Below are positions 20,061-29,111 of a stretch of DNA of 64,000 nt, piece by piece. A model generated the notes under the pieces. It was not told the DNA's origin. It saw only the letters and a program-made list of their open reading frames with translations, and did not search any database. The first letter of the stretch is position 1. Every line of letters begins with the position of its first letter. A program made the translations under genes and the position numbers. Source of the DNA: Opitutia bacterium (GTDB taxonomy: Bacteria > Verrucomicrobiota > Verrucomicrobiia > Opitutales > Opitutaceae); contig JACPIT010000004.1 in assembly GCA_016187945.1 (NCBI GenBank), positions 242,854 through 306,853 of the forward strand, in the 5' to 3' direction.

Positions 20061-21230
20061 ATGCAGCTCTCGTCGCACCGCAAAATTCTGGCCGCCTTCG
20101 GTCTCGTAATGACCGCCGCCGCTCTGCTCGCCGCCACGGCATTCGGCCTCCTCCACCTCCTCGGGACTCACGTCGATCGACTCGCCGCCACCGCGACCGA
20201 TCCCGAGTTCCAGCGCAGCGCCGCGGCGTTGAGAGGCGAGATCGGGTTCGGCTATCGGATGGTGTTCGCGGTCGGCGCTGGCGGCACGGTCGTCTCGTGC
20301 GCGTGCATTTGGTGGATTTGGCGCACGCTCGGCCGCGTGCTGCGGGATGTCGCCGCCGTGCTCCAAGTCTCCTCCGCCGAAGTGCTCGCCTCGGCCGACC
20401 GGCTCTCGGAGCGCAGCCAGAGCCTCGCCGACCACGCGAGCCGGGCCGCCGCGCATCTCGAACAGACCAGCAGCTCCGTCGAGCAACTCGCCGGCTCCGC
20501 CGCGCGCAACGCCGAGATCGCCGGCACGGCCAAGCAACTCGCCAACGACGCCCACGGCGCCGCCGACACCGGCGCCGCCGACATGCGCGCGCTCGCCGAA
20601 GCCATCGACGCCATCCGCCGCGGCAGCGACGAGATCGCCCGCATCGTGACGACGATCGATCAGATCGCTTTTCAAACGAACATCCTCGCCCTGAACGCCG
20701 CGGTCGAGGCCGCGCGCGCCGGCGAAGCCGGACTCGGTTTCTCCGTCGTCGCCGAAGAAGTGCGCGCGCTCGCCCAACGCAGCGCCAGCTCTGCGCACGA
20801 GACCGCCGATCGCATCGGCGCCGCCGCACAGGAGACGCACCGCGGCGTCGAACTCGCGGCCAAAGTCGCGCGCGGGCTCCAATCCATCGTCGCCAACAAC
20901 CAACAGCTCGACGGCCTCGCCGCCGAAGTGGCCAGCGCCAGCGCCGAGCAGCGACGCGGCGTCGAGCTCCTTCGCGCCGCCACTCTGGAAATGGACAAAT
21001 CCACCCAATCCAACGCCACGACCGCGCACGAGACGGCCACCGACGCCCGTGACCTGCGCGACCACGCCGACCGCCTGCGCGAGGCCGTGCTCCAGCTTCG
21101 CGAAGTCGTCGGCGGCGACGGCACGGCCGCGCGTGCCCTCGCGCGCGCCTCGGTCAAGTCGGCCGCGGTAATGGCTCGCCCATCGGTCGCGGTCGTCGCG
21201 AGGCCCGTCGAGCTGTTCGCCGAAAGCTGA
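20061..21230 (+). CDS. Methyl-accepting chemotaxis-type protein (short sensor)
   Basis: Two TM segments then MCP signalling core [48 protein letters not shown]. Confidence 0.92.
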   Translation: MQLSSHRKILAAFGLVMTAAALLAATAFGLLHLLGTHVDRLAATATDPEFQRSAAALRGEIGFGYRMVFAVGAGGTVVSCACIWWIWRTLGRVLRDVAAVLQVSSAEVLASADRLSERSQSLADHASRAAAHLEQTSSSVEQLAGSAARNAEIAGTAKQLANDAHGAADTGAADMRALAEAIDAIRRGSDEIARIVTTIDQIAFQTNILALNAAVEAARAGEAGLGFSVVAEEVRALAQRSASSAHETADRIGAAAQETHRGVELAAKVARGLQSIVANNQQLDGLAAEVASASAEQRRGVELLRAATLEMDKSTQSNATTAHETATDARDLRDHADRLREAVLQLREVVGGDGTAARALARASVKSAAVMARPSVAVVARPVELFAES

Positions 21231-21248
21231 GCGCGCGCATCGCGTGAG

Positions 21249-21326
21249 TTGCAGGAGCGGCTTTACGCCGCGACTGCTGCGAAGCGCGTGCCGCGCTCGA
21301 ATCGCGGCGTAAAGCCGCTCCTACAA
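21249..21326. repeat. REP-like palindrome (GCAGGAGCGGCTTTACGCCGCGA ... ATCGCGGCGTAAAGCCGCTCCTAC)
   Basis: Inverted repeat matching those at 12866-12945, 13101-13180, 13337-13415 and 44306-44383. Confidence 0.93.
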
Positions 21327-21452
21327 TTTTCGCCGCGGCGGTTGGAGCGCGTGCGTCAGCGCGGCGGCGGCGCGTTCGGCGCCGTTCCTTTGGCCGCTCT
21401 CGCGCTCCGCGGCCGGGCTTGCCGGCGGCGCACGCGTGCTTAGCTTCGCGCG

Positions 21453-21914
21453 ATGCACCGCTCCTCCCGCCTTTTCGCTTTCGTCGCGTTGCTCTTCGTC
21501 TCCGTCGTCGGAGTCGTTCGCGCCGAGTCGGCCCCCACGCCCGAGCAGACAGTTTCCGCCGTCGCGGGCCTGCTGCGCGAGTTCCTCGCGAACGTCGACG
21601 ACCCGGCGATGCACGCCCGCTTCTGGGCGGACGACCTCGTCTATACGAGCGGCCGCGGCGAGGTGAAGGCGAAGGCAGCCATCGTCGCCGAGGTCGCCGC
21701 CGCCGCGAAAACGCTTCGGCCCGATTCGCCGCGCACGCGTTATGGTGCCGACGAGATTCGCGTGCGCCCGTATGGAAATTTCGCCGCGTTGAACTTCCGC
21801 CTGCTCGTCAAAAACCCCGACGGCACGCAGTGGTTTTCGCGCAACAGCGGCGCGTTTCTCTGGCGCGATGGTCGCTGGCAGGTCGTCACCTGGCAGGCGA
21901 CGCGGGAACCGTAG
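21453..21914 (+). CDS. NTF2-like (SnoaL/DUF4440-type) secreted protein
   Basis: MHRSSRLFAFVALLFVSVVGVVRAESAPTPEQTVSAVAGLLREFLANVDDPAMHARFWADDLVYTSGRGEV...FLWRDGRWQVVTWQAT. Confidence 0.8.
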   Translation: MHRSSRLFAFVALLFVSVVGVVRAESAPTPEQTVSAVAGLLREFLANVDDPAMHARFWADDLVYTSGRGEVKAKAAIVAEVAAAAKTLRPDSPRTRYGADEIRVRPYGNFAALNFRLLVKNPDGTQWFSRNSGAFLWRDGRWQVVTWQATREP

Positions 21915-21939
21915 TCGGAGGACGGAAGAGGAAAAATTT

Positions 21940-22078
21940 GGAGCACTTTCAACAAAGGCGTGGCCGCGCTGGAGCGCAGCGACAACGTCGTTTCACTCGG
22001 GCCACGCTTGGCAGAATCTCGCTTCGCTCGGAACGCCACGGGCGCAAGCCCGGCTGCACTTTTTCTGAATTTGCTCCA
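21940..22078 (+). repeat. ~140-bp dispersed repeat, copy 1
   Basis: GAGCACTTTCAACAAAGGCGTGGCCGCGCTGGAGCGCAGCGACAACG...CTTTTTCTGAATTTGCTCC; near-identical direct copy at 26527-26666. Confidence 0.93.
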
Positions 22079-22152
22079 GGCCTCGAGATAGGCACTCCGC
22101 CCCGAGCCCGCCCCGCCGCCATCCGTCCCCCGTTCTCCATCCTCCGCTCCGC

Positions 22153-23016
22153 TCAGCTCGGCGCGACGGGCGGCAGTTCCTTGCGATGCTCTTTCATCTG
22201 GTCGTTCGCACAGTCGGCGCAGATGCCGTGCGTGAAGCGGATGCGGTCGCGCTTCTCGAAGTATTCCTCGACCTGCTGCCAATAGCCGTCGTCGTCGCGC
22301 ACCTTTTTGCACCATGCACAAATCGGCAGGAGGCCGGACAGCGTCTCCACCTCTGCGCGCGCGCTCGAGAGTTCCTCGTGGCGCTGTTGCAGGTTGGCGA
22401 TGAGCAGCGCGACGAACAGCGCCACCATGAAGAAACTCACTTCGAGGTCGCCGATGATCTGGATGCTGTCGGCGACGCGCGTCCAATCCCACGCTGCCGA
22501 CGCGAGCGCGAGGTTCATGCGCACGAGGTGGAACGTCGCGTGCGCGAGGAACACGTTCGCGGGCGCCACGGGAGAGCGCCAGAAGAAGCCCGGCGCCTGC
22601 CGCAGCGCCAGAAACGCCGAGACGGACAACCCCGACCAGATCGCGCCGTTCGTGAAGAGGCGCCACGGCGTCTTTTGGCCGAGCCAGAGAAAAAAGATCA
22701 GCGCGGCCGCGTGAAACAGGATCACGCCGTTCAGCAGCGCCCACGGGCGCGATCGTTTCGCCGTCGTGCGCGCGCCGATCAGCAGCGTCACGTGTCCGAC
22801 GGTGACCATCAGGGTCGGAAAAAAGCGGCCGATCGTCTCCGAGACTTGCGGCCGCATCGCAAAGAGAACGTCGGCGGCCATCATCGTCCACGCCGCGATC
22901 ATCCATGCGCGCATCGCCGTCGAGCGGCCTTGCGTCCGCCAGTAGTGCGTCGTCAAACCCGCCAGGATCACGCTGATGACGATGTTCGTCAGATAGATCG
23001 TTGATTCCTGGTCCAT
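22153..23016 (-). CDS. Multi-TM protein with C-terminal zinc-ribbon-like ICAWCKKVRDDDGYW module
   Basis: MDQESTIYLTNIVISVILAGLTTHYW..; coiled-coil then LLPICAWCKKVRDDDGYWQQVEEYFEKRDRIRFTHGICADC. Confidence 0.85.
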   Translation of the reverse strand: MDQESTIYLTNIVISVILAGLTTHYWRTQGRSTAMRAWMIAAWTMMAADVLFAMRPQVSETIGRFFPTLMVTVGHVTLLIGARTTAKRSRPWALLNGVILFHAAALIFFLWLGQKTPWRLFTNGAIWSGLSVSAFLALRQAPGFFWRSPVAPANVFLAHATFHLVRMNLALASAAWDWTRVADSIQIIGDLEVSFFMVALFVALLIANLQQRHEELSSARAEVETLSGLLPICAWCKKVRDDDGYWQQVEEYFEKRDRIRFTHGICADCANDQMKEHRKELPPVAPS

Positions 23017-23104
23017 GCGGGCGGGCGGCAGTTCAGCTTGCAGCCGGCGTCGGCCTTGGAAAGCGGTTTATTTGGGAAACTTTTTCGTCGGGGCTGATCG
23101 AGCG

Positions 23105-23136
23105 CAAAAATAGCACTGCCGGCGGGCCGGCAGTGC
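23105..23136 (-). terminator. Rho-independent terminator
   Basis: GCACTGCCGGCGGGCCGGCAGTGC hairpin followed on the minus strand by TTTTT, downstream of 23162-23986. Confidence 0.8.
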
Positions 23137-23161
23137 GCGGGAGGAGCGAGGCCGTCGTGAT

Positions 23162-23986
23162 TTAACGGCCGCCGGAGGAATTGCCGGCCTTGCTGTCGAC
23201 GTCGGATTTCGAGACGTCGCACGTGAGGTGGTTGCTCGTGGAATCCCAGCGGAGCTGCGAGATCGGGATGCGGACCTTCGATTCGTTCCGGCTGAAAAGG
23301 CCGCCGGTGGAGACGAGGACCGCCGCTTCGCCGCTCGCGCCGCTGCTGCCGGTCGCGCCGCTGTAGATCGACGACGTGTCTTGGGCGGACGTGGAGCCGG
23401 AGAGATTGCCCGAGCTGCCGGTCGCGCTGCCGGCAGATCCACTCGAGCTGCCCGCGGCGCCGGAAGACGTGCCGCTCGCGTCCGTGGAACTCGGCGTCGC
23501 GCCGCTGCCGCCGGTGCTCGAGGTCGTGCTCGCGCCACTCGTCGAACCGTAGGTCGAGCCCGACGAGCCGGTCGAACCCGTGCTGCCGGTGGCGCTGCCT
23601 GCGGTGCTTTCGCCCGTGCTGCCGGCCATCGCGCCGCTCTGCGACGACGTGCTCGAAGCGAGTGCGACCGCGAGCTGTTGCGTGCCCGCGCCGCTGAGGA
23701 CGACGTCGTCGATCGAGCCGATCTTCTGACCGTCGCGACCAAAAACGTCTTTACCCATCAGTTCCTTCACGCGCAACTGCCCGCTCAATTGCGAGTCAGT
23801 GACGGTTTGAACTTGGGCAGACGACGACTGCGACGCGGACGTGCTGGATTGGTCCTGCGTCGACGACGAAGCGCTTCCGCTCCCGGTCTGAGACGATCCG
23901 GTGGAGGAAGAACTTTGCGCGAGAGCGACGAACGGAATCGCCGCGATGCTGGTAAGAGCGATGAGCGCTCGGAGGTTTTGCGTCAT
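23162..23986 (-). CDS. Secreted PRC-barrel-like protein with Ser/Gly/Thr-rich insertion
   Basis: MTQNLRALIALTSIAAIPFVALAQ..; LRVKELMGKDVFGRDGQKIGSIDDVVL, then a ~110-aa S/T/G/A-rich stretch. Confidence 0.8.
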   Translation of the reverse strand: MTQNLRALIALTSIAAIPFVALAQSSSSTGSSQTGSGSASSSTQDQSSTSASQSSSAQVQTVTDSQLSGQLRVKELMGKDVFGRDGQKIGSIDDVVLSGAGTQQLAVALASSTSSQSGAMAGSTGESTAGSATGSTGSTGSSGSTYGSTSGASTTSSTGGSGATPSSTDASGTSSGAAGSSSGSAGSATGSSGNLSGSTSAQDTSSIYSGATGSSGASGEAAVLVSTGGLFSRNESKVRIPISQLRWDSTSNHLTCDVSKSDVDSKAGNSSGGR

Positions 23987-24138
23987 GGGTGATAACCGGG
24001 TTGAGGGTTACGGGTTGAATTCACCATGACCCGCCGCGCGCGAACGAGTGCGCGCGAACCGCGTGGGGAAAGCGGCTCTTCCGTCGGACGGGAATTTTGC
24101 CGGGGCGCCGGCCGAGCGCTCGCCCGGCCGGCCCGCGC

Positions 24139-24651
24139 TCAGTCGAGAGCGCGCGCGTAGTAGCTCAGCGTTTCCTGCTTCGGCGGCATCACGATCTCGC
24201 GCTCGAACCGCAAACCGAGTTTCTCGAGCACGCGGATCGAACCGGCATTCTCGCGCATCGTGATGCCTGCGATCCGCCGCAAACCGAAAGCGCGGCGCCC
24301 GTGCGCGATCACCGCCTCCGCCGCCTCGCCCGCGTAGCCTTGCCCGCAGTGCTCCGGCAAAAACGCGAAACCCACGTCGACGTCCGGCAGCGTGTCGCGC
24401 CGCAACAGCCCGCACATGCCCACGGGCAGATCGTCCGCGCGCCGCGCCACGTGATACAGCCCGAGCCCGTCGTGCTGCGCGTAACTCGCGATCGGCCCCG
24501 CGGCGAGGTAGCGACGGGCACCGTCCGCATCGCGCACGCCGCGATCGCCGATGAACGCGAGCCAGCCGGGCGAGTTGAGCAGCGCGACAACGAACGGTGC
24601 ATCCTCGAGCGTGAAACGGCGCAGCCGCAGACGTGGAGTTTCGAGCAGCAT
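24139..24651 (-). CDS. GNAT-family N-acetyltransferase
   Basis: MLLETPRLRLRRFTLEDAPFVVALLNSPGW...FLPEHCGQGYAGEAAEAVIAHGRRAFGLRRIAGITMRENAGSIRVLEKLGLRFE. Confidence 0.93.
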   Translation of the reverse strand: MLLETPRLRLRRFTLEDAPFVVALLNSPGWLAFIGDRGVRDADGARRYLAAGPIASYAQHDGLGLYHVARRADDLPVGMCGLLRRDTLPDVDVGFAFLPEHCGQGYAGEAAEAVIAHGRRAFGLRRIAGITMRENAGSIRVLEKLGLRFEREIVMPPKQETLSYYARALD

Positions 24652-24957
24652 GGAACCGCGCGAGCGTCCGCGAACGCGCGCGCGTTTCCAAGCGCGAATC
24701 GCTGCAGCTCTATTCGCGGCTCGTGCGCATCGCCTACGTGAATCCCGTGTGCACGCACCAACTCGCCGCGCAGCCGTGGCTCGACCTCGGCGAAACCTGG
24801 GAAATGGCCCCGTGGAGCCGCATCAAGACTCCCGTGCATTTCTACCGCACGCGCACCTGGCGGAATTTCCCGATCCCGGCAGCCGGAGCGGAACCGCGAG
24901 GTGCTGCATCGTTTCTCAAACGACCACGCGCCCCGTGCGGGCCGATCCACACTCGCC

Positions 24958-25077
24958 ATGATTGTCACGCCGGTCCCGATCGCCATGCTCGGCTGGTCGC
25001 TGCTCTGTTTGCTGTTCGGCGGCGTTCTGCTCGGCGCCATCGTGATTTTCGTTTTGCTGAGGGCGTTCAAGAAATAG
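24958..25077 (+). CDS. Possible 39-aa single-TM small protein
   Basis: MIVTPVPIAMLGWSLLCLLFGGVLLGAIVIFVLLRAFKK*; below the ORF-track length cutoff. Confidence 0.5.
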   Translation: MIVTPVPIAMLGWSLLCLLFGGVLLGAIVIFVLLRAFKK

Positions 25078-25140
25078 CGCCGCAGCCGCACGGGAGCGAA
25101 GCGCCAGCGTGGCCTCTCTCAAACTATTGCGCTTCGCGTA

Positions 25141-25285
25141 TCAGACTGACAGGTAGGGCGCACCGCCGAGGCATCGCACTCGTCGCCGGCCCTGTGCGCC
25201 GAGATCGTGATATCGCCCTCGCGGCGGAGCGGGCCGCTCCGCCCTGCGTTTCGCTTCGTGCGCGTCAGCCTATTGCGCGAGCCTT
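25141..25285 (+). repeat. ~147-bp structured dispersed repeat, copy 1
   Basis: TCAGACTGACAGGTAGGGCGCACCGCCGAGGCATCGCACTCGTCGCCGGCCC...GCGGCGGAGCGGGCCGCTCCGCCCT...; inverted copy at 59204-59350. Confidence 0.93.
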
Positions 25286-25354
25286 AATAGGCGCGGCCAA
25301 GGCTCCGGTGCGCGAGTTGGCCGACGAAAAGTGAAATTCGCAGCGGGCGCTCTC

Positions 25355-25588
25355 CTACGCGAGCGGCGCCCATCGCGGCGGCTGCGGTCGCGCATTCCAC
25401 ATCGCCTGCACGTAGCGCCTCACGGCGCGGCCGCGTCGGGTGAAGTCGGTGACGATCACTTGCGGGCCGTCCATGATCCAGCCGGCTGCGCGCCGCGCGG
25501 CGACTTTCAGCCGGAGAGTGGAGCGGGAACGAGCCTCGAGACAGATGGAGCTGGATTGACGTGTGGTCATGCGCGGATCGTAGCCCAA
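25355..25588 (-). CDS. Small hypothetical protein
   Basis: MGYDPRMTTRQSSSICLEARSRSTLRLKVAARRAAGWIMDGPQVIVTDFTRRGRAVRRYVQAMWNAR; likely start is the internal MTTRQ. Confidence 0.5.
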   Translation of the reverse strand: MGYDPRMTTRQSSSICLEARSRSTLRLKVAARRAAGWIMDGPQVIVTDFTRRGRAVRRYVQAMWNARPQPPRWAPLA

Positions 25589-25727
25589 CTCACGCGCAAA
25601 AAAAAATAGGGGCGCCTGCTACCGGAGCATACCTTAACGGCGTTGTGAACAACCGTGAGCAAGTTTCCGGGAAAAAGTTTGCCTCTACTCCCGCGCCCAC
25701 GCGTGCGCGACCCGAGCGCGCCGCAGG

Positions 25728-26411
25728 TTATTTCCCGCGCAGCAACGCCCGCGTCAGCACCACGTGCCCGAACAGGGCGCCGCCCACGCACACCGGACCG
25801 ATCAGCGCGTAGGGCAGATGGAACGCGACCAGCAGCGGCGGTTGCTGCCCCCAACCGAACGGCACCGGCGACGAGAGCAGCGCAACGCGAATCACGTTCA
25901 GCAGCAACGCCGCGCCGACCAGGTTCGCTCCCCAGGCGACCCCGCGGCGCCGCGCGACGAACGGCGCCGCCGCCAGCGCGACGATACCGGACACGATGTC
26001 GAGATTCTGCCCCGTCCACGTCATCGTCGTCGGAATCGTCCCCTGCCCCGCCCACGCGTGCAGCACGAATTCGAGCGGCAAGCGAAACGCCTGAAATCCC
26101 ACCAGCGCCGTCAACGGCACCGCGCCCGCGAATCTCGCACCCAGCGGCGACAGCCCCGCGCCGACCGACACTACCAACACGCCGCCGAAAAACACCGGCA
26201 ATCCGTGCAGCGGCAGCGCTTCGAGTCGTCCGCTCATCACGAGCGCCGCGAGCAATCCGACCCACGCGCCGAAGCCGAGCGCCACGGCGAAAAATTTGCC
26301 GCGCTCCGCCGCGAACGCGCGCCGAGCGGCGGCGAGAAACGCGACGATCACCGCCGCCACGACGACGAGAAACACCGCGACCGATCCGAAGCTGGCAGGC
26401 GTGAAGTTCAT
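25728..26411 (-). CDS. Hypothetical integral membrane protein
   Basis: MNFTPASFGSVAVFLVVVAAVIVAFLAAARRAF.., about six hydrophobic segments, LLLNVIRVALLSSPVPFGWG. Confidence 0.8.
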   Translation of the reverse strand: MNFTPASFGSVAVFLVVVAAVIVAFLAAARRAFAAERGKFFAVALGFGAWVGLLAALVMSGRLEALPLHGLPVFFGGVLVVSVGAGLSPLGARFAGAVPLTALVGFQAFRLPLEFVLHAWAGQGTIPTTMTWTGQNLDIVSGIVALAAAPFVARRRGVAWGANLVGAALLLNVIRVALLSSPVPFGWGQQPPLLVAFHLPYALIGPVCVGGALFGHVVLTRALLRGK

Positions 26412-26526
26412 CGCCGCCGAGTTCAGCGAAGCGCGCCGTCCAGCGCAAACCGCAACCCGCCGCCGTAGCCGAAAGGAGAACGCCTCCGAGGAGTCGCACT
26501 CGTTTCGTCGCGGCGGGGGAGACTCC

Positions 26527-26666
26527 AGAGCACTTTCAAGACAGGCGTGGCCGCGTTGGCGCGCAGCGACAACGCGGTTTCACTCGGGCGACGCTTGGCA
26601 GAATCTCGCTGCGCTCGGAACGCCACGGGCTCAAGCGCGGCTACACTTTTTCTGAATTTTGCTCCC
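26527..26666 (+). repeat. ~140-bp dispersed repeat, copy 2
   Basis: GAGCACTTTCAAGACAGGCGTGGCCGCGTTGGCGCGCAGCGACAACG...; direct copy of 21940-22078. Confidence 0.93.
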
Positions 26667-26740
26667 GGCCCCGACGCTCGGCGCGCGTTCACCGTCGGCG
26701 TGAAGAAAATCCCTCGCGCACTCCCGCGGGCGCGCCGCCC

Positions 26741-26941
26741 TTGCCTCGCCGGCGCCGCGCGCCATGCTCCGCGCCCGTGAAGAAGCCCAGCCCCGAGCAA
26801 CGCCAGCGCATGTGCACGCGCAAGCGCCGCTACCGCACGCAAGCCGACGCGCTCGACGCCGCTCTGCTCGCGGGCGTCGCACGGCAGCGCGACGCGTATC
26901 GCTGCCCGCTTTGCGGATTCTGGCACCTCACGAGCACCTGA
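26741..26941 (+). CDS. Small zinc-ribbon-like protein
   Basis: KKPSPEQRQRMCTRKRRYRTQADALDAALLAGVARQRDAYRCPLCGFWHLTST; start may be GTG near 26778. Confidence 0.65.
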   Translation: MPRRRRAPCSAPVKKPSPEQRQRMCTRKRRYRTQADALDAALLAGVARQRDAYRCPLCGFWHLTST

Positions 26942-26966
26942 AAGGTCGGCGGGCGCGTCCTACCGC

Positions 26967-27392
26967 TCAGGCGAGGCTCGCTGCGAGCGAGATTTCGGCG
27001 TTCAGCACGCGCGAGACCGGGCAGTTGGCTTTCGCCTTCGCCGCGATCTCATGGAACTTCTCCGGCGTGATGCCCGGCACCTGCGCCCTCAACGTCAGGT
27101 GCGACGCGGTGATCGTCCAGCCCTTCGGCGGCACGTTGTCGAAATTCAGCTCGGCGCTCGACTCGAGGCGCGTCGGCGTGAACCCGGCTTCGCCGAGCGC
27201 GGCCGACAGCGCCATCGCGAAGCAGCCCGCGTGCGCCGCAGCGATGAGTTCCTCGGGATTCGTGCCGGCGCCCGACGCGAAGCGCGAGCCGAACGAATAC
27301 TCGGTGTTCTTCAACGCGCCTCCCGGCGCGGTCAGCGTGCCTTTGCCTTCCTTGAGCGAACCTTGCCAGACGGCGGATGCGGAACGTTTCAT
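26967..27392 (-). CDS. OsmC-family peroxiredoxin-like protein
   Basis: MKRSASAVWQGSLKEGKGTLTAPGGALKN..GTNPEELIAAAHAGCFAMALSAAL...CPVSRVLN. Confidence 0.92.
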   Translation of the reverse strand: MKRSASAVWQGSLKEGKGTLTAPGGALKNTEYSFGSRFASGAGTNPEELIAAAHAGCFAMALSAALGEAGFTPTRLESSAELNFDNVPPKGWTITASHLTLRAQVPGITPEKFHEIAAKAKANCPVSRVLNAEISLAASLA

Positions 27393-27478
27393 GCCGCGGA
27401 CCGTCGCCAGAAATCGCCGTTTCGCAAGCCGCCGCCCGCTTGCCAGCTCCGCGCACGGGCCTCAACCTTCGCTCGTCC

Positions 27479-28453
27479 ATGCGCCGTCTTCTCCTCGTTC
27501 CGCTCGTGCTCGCTCTGCTCGCTCCGCTCCGTGCGCAGGAAAAAACACCCGCGTCCGAGACGCCGGCCGCGGAGCCGGCCGCGAGCGAGTTCGAGGCCCG
27601 GCCCGTGCAAAGTCTCCTCGAAGCGCAGGTCGAGTTGCACCGCCGCGGTTTCTCGTGCGGCTCGATCGACGGCGTGCGCGGTGCGCAAACCGCCGCGGCG
27701 CTCAAGGCGTTCCAACGCAGTGCCGGGCTCAAGGAAACCGGCGACCTCGATATGGCGACGCGCGAGGCGTTGCTGCTCACCGAACCCGCGCTCGGCGAGC
27801 ACTCGTTCACGCCCGAGGAGCTGGCGTCGCTGCATCCGGTGCCCGACACCTGGGTCGGCAAATCCGAGTTGGAGCGGCTCGGCCACGCGACCGCGCTCGA
27901 ACTCGCCGCCGAGCGCCACCGCGCCAACCCGAAATTGCTCCGCCAGCTCAACCCCGACTTCGATTGGGAACACCTGTTGCCCGGCGCCACCGTGCAGGTG
28001 CCGAACGTCGGCACCGTGCTGCTCGAGGGCAAAGCCGCGCTGCTCCACGTGCGCCTGAGCGAGCGCGAACTCGAAGTCACCGATCCCGACGGCAAGCTCA
28101 TCGCCCACTTTCCCGTCAGCATCGCGAAGATGGCCGAGAAACGCCCGGTCGGCGAACTCGTCATCAAGGTCGTCATCCCCGACCCGAACTACACGTTCGA
28201 CCCCGCGGTTTTTCCCGAATCGCAGGAAGCGCAGACGCTCGACCACAAACTGATTTTGCCGCCCGGACCGAACAACCCCGTCGGTGTCGCGTGGATCGGC
28301 CTCGACCGTCCCGGCTATGGCATTCACGGCACGCCCGAGCCGGAGAAAGTCGGCCGCACCGAATCGCACGGCTGCTTTCGCCTCGCGAACTGGGACGCGC
28401 GCACGCTCCTCGCGCTCGTCGACGTGGGCCTGCCGGTCGTCGTCGAACCCTGA
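27479..28453 (+). CDS. L,D-transpeptidase (YkuD) with peptidoglycan-binding domain
   Basis: LLEAQVELHRRGFSCGSIDGVRGAQTAAALKAFQRSAGL; GYGIHGTPEPEKVGRTESHGCFRLANWDA catalytic motif. Confidence 0.95.
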   Translation: MRRLLLVPLVLALLAPLRAQEKTPASETPAAEPAASEFEARPVQSLLEAQVELHRRGFSCGSIDGVRGAQTAAALKAFQRSAGLKETGDLDMATREALLLTEPALGEHSFTPEELASLHPVPDTWVGKSELERLGHATALELAAERHRANPKLLRQLNPDFDWEHLLPGATVQVPNVGTVLLEGKAALLHVRLSERELEVTDPDGKLIAHFPVSIAKMAEKRPVGELVIKVVIPDPNYTFDPAVFPESQEAQTLDHKLILPPGPNNPVGVAWIGLDRPGYGIHGTPEPEKVGRTESHGCFRLANWDARTLLALVDVGLPVVVEP

Positions 28454-28550
28454 ACCCGGCGCGATCCGCCCGCGGTGGCATCGGGAGAATCCCGTGTAAC
28501 CCGTCCCGGGCGCGCGGAAACCTTTTCCGCCGCATGGCGTCTCACGACGC

Positions 28551-29069
28551 ATGAAAGCAATCCGTCTGCTTCTCCTCACCGCGGCGAGCGTCGCGATGTT
28601 CGCGACTGCACGCGCCGACCTCGATGTGTCGATTTCCGCCGACATCCGCCTCGGCCGCGCGCTTCCACCGCCGCCGCCGGAAATCGAAATCGTCGATCTG
28701 CCGGCACCGAAAGGTCCGCCGCCGTGGGCGCGACACGGATGGTTCACGCGCGAGCGCGTCTACTATTTTTATCCCGAAGCGGAGGTCTACTACCGCCCGA
28801 CGGATCGCATGTGGTTCTACGCCGATCACGGTGCGTGGCGCACGAGCATCGAGCTGCCGGTGTGGGTGCGCGTCGATCTCGGTCACAACGTCCAGCTCAC
28901 GATGACGACCGATCGGCCGTTCGAGCGGCACCGCGATGTCGTGGTCTACTACCCGCGCAGCTACTTCACGCACGTGCGCATCAAAGGTCCGCCGCCCGGC
29001 CACGACGAACGCCATGACCGCAACGACGATCGCGGTCACGGCCGCGGCAAAGGTCGCGACCGGCACTGA
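28551..29069 (+). CDS. Secreted hypothetical protein
   Basis: MKAIRLLLLTAASVAMFATARADLDVSISADIRLG...; His/Arg/Asp-rich C-terminus. Confidence 0.75.
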   Translation: MKAIRLLLLTAASVAMFATARADLDVSISADIRLGRALPPPPPEIEIVDLPAPKGPPPWARHGWFTRERVYYFYPEAEVYYRPTDRMWFYADHGAWRTSIELPVWVRVDLGHNVQLTMTTDRPFERHRDVVVYYPRSYFTHVRIKGPPPGHDERHDRNDDRGHGRGKGRDRH

Positions 29070-29111
29070 GCAGCACGCACTGTCGCGGCGGAACGCGCCC
29101 GTTGCCGCATC

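Noticed and set aside
25728-26411. Exosortase/archaeosortase candidate
   Set aside because: Multi-TM, but the expected Cys/Arg/His catalytic arrangement was not recognisable.
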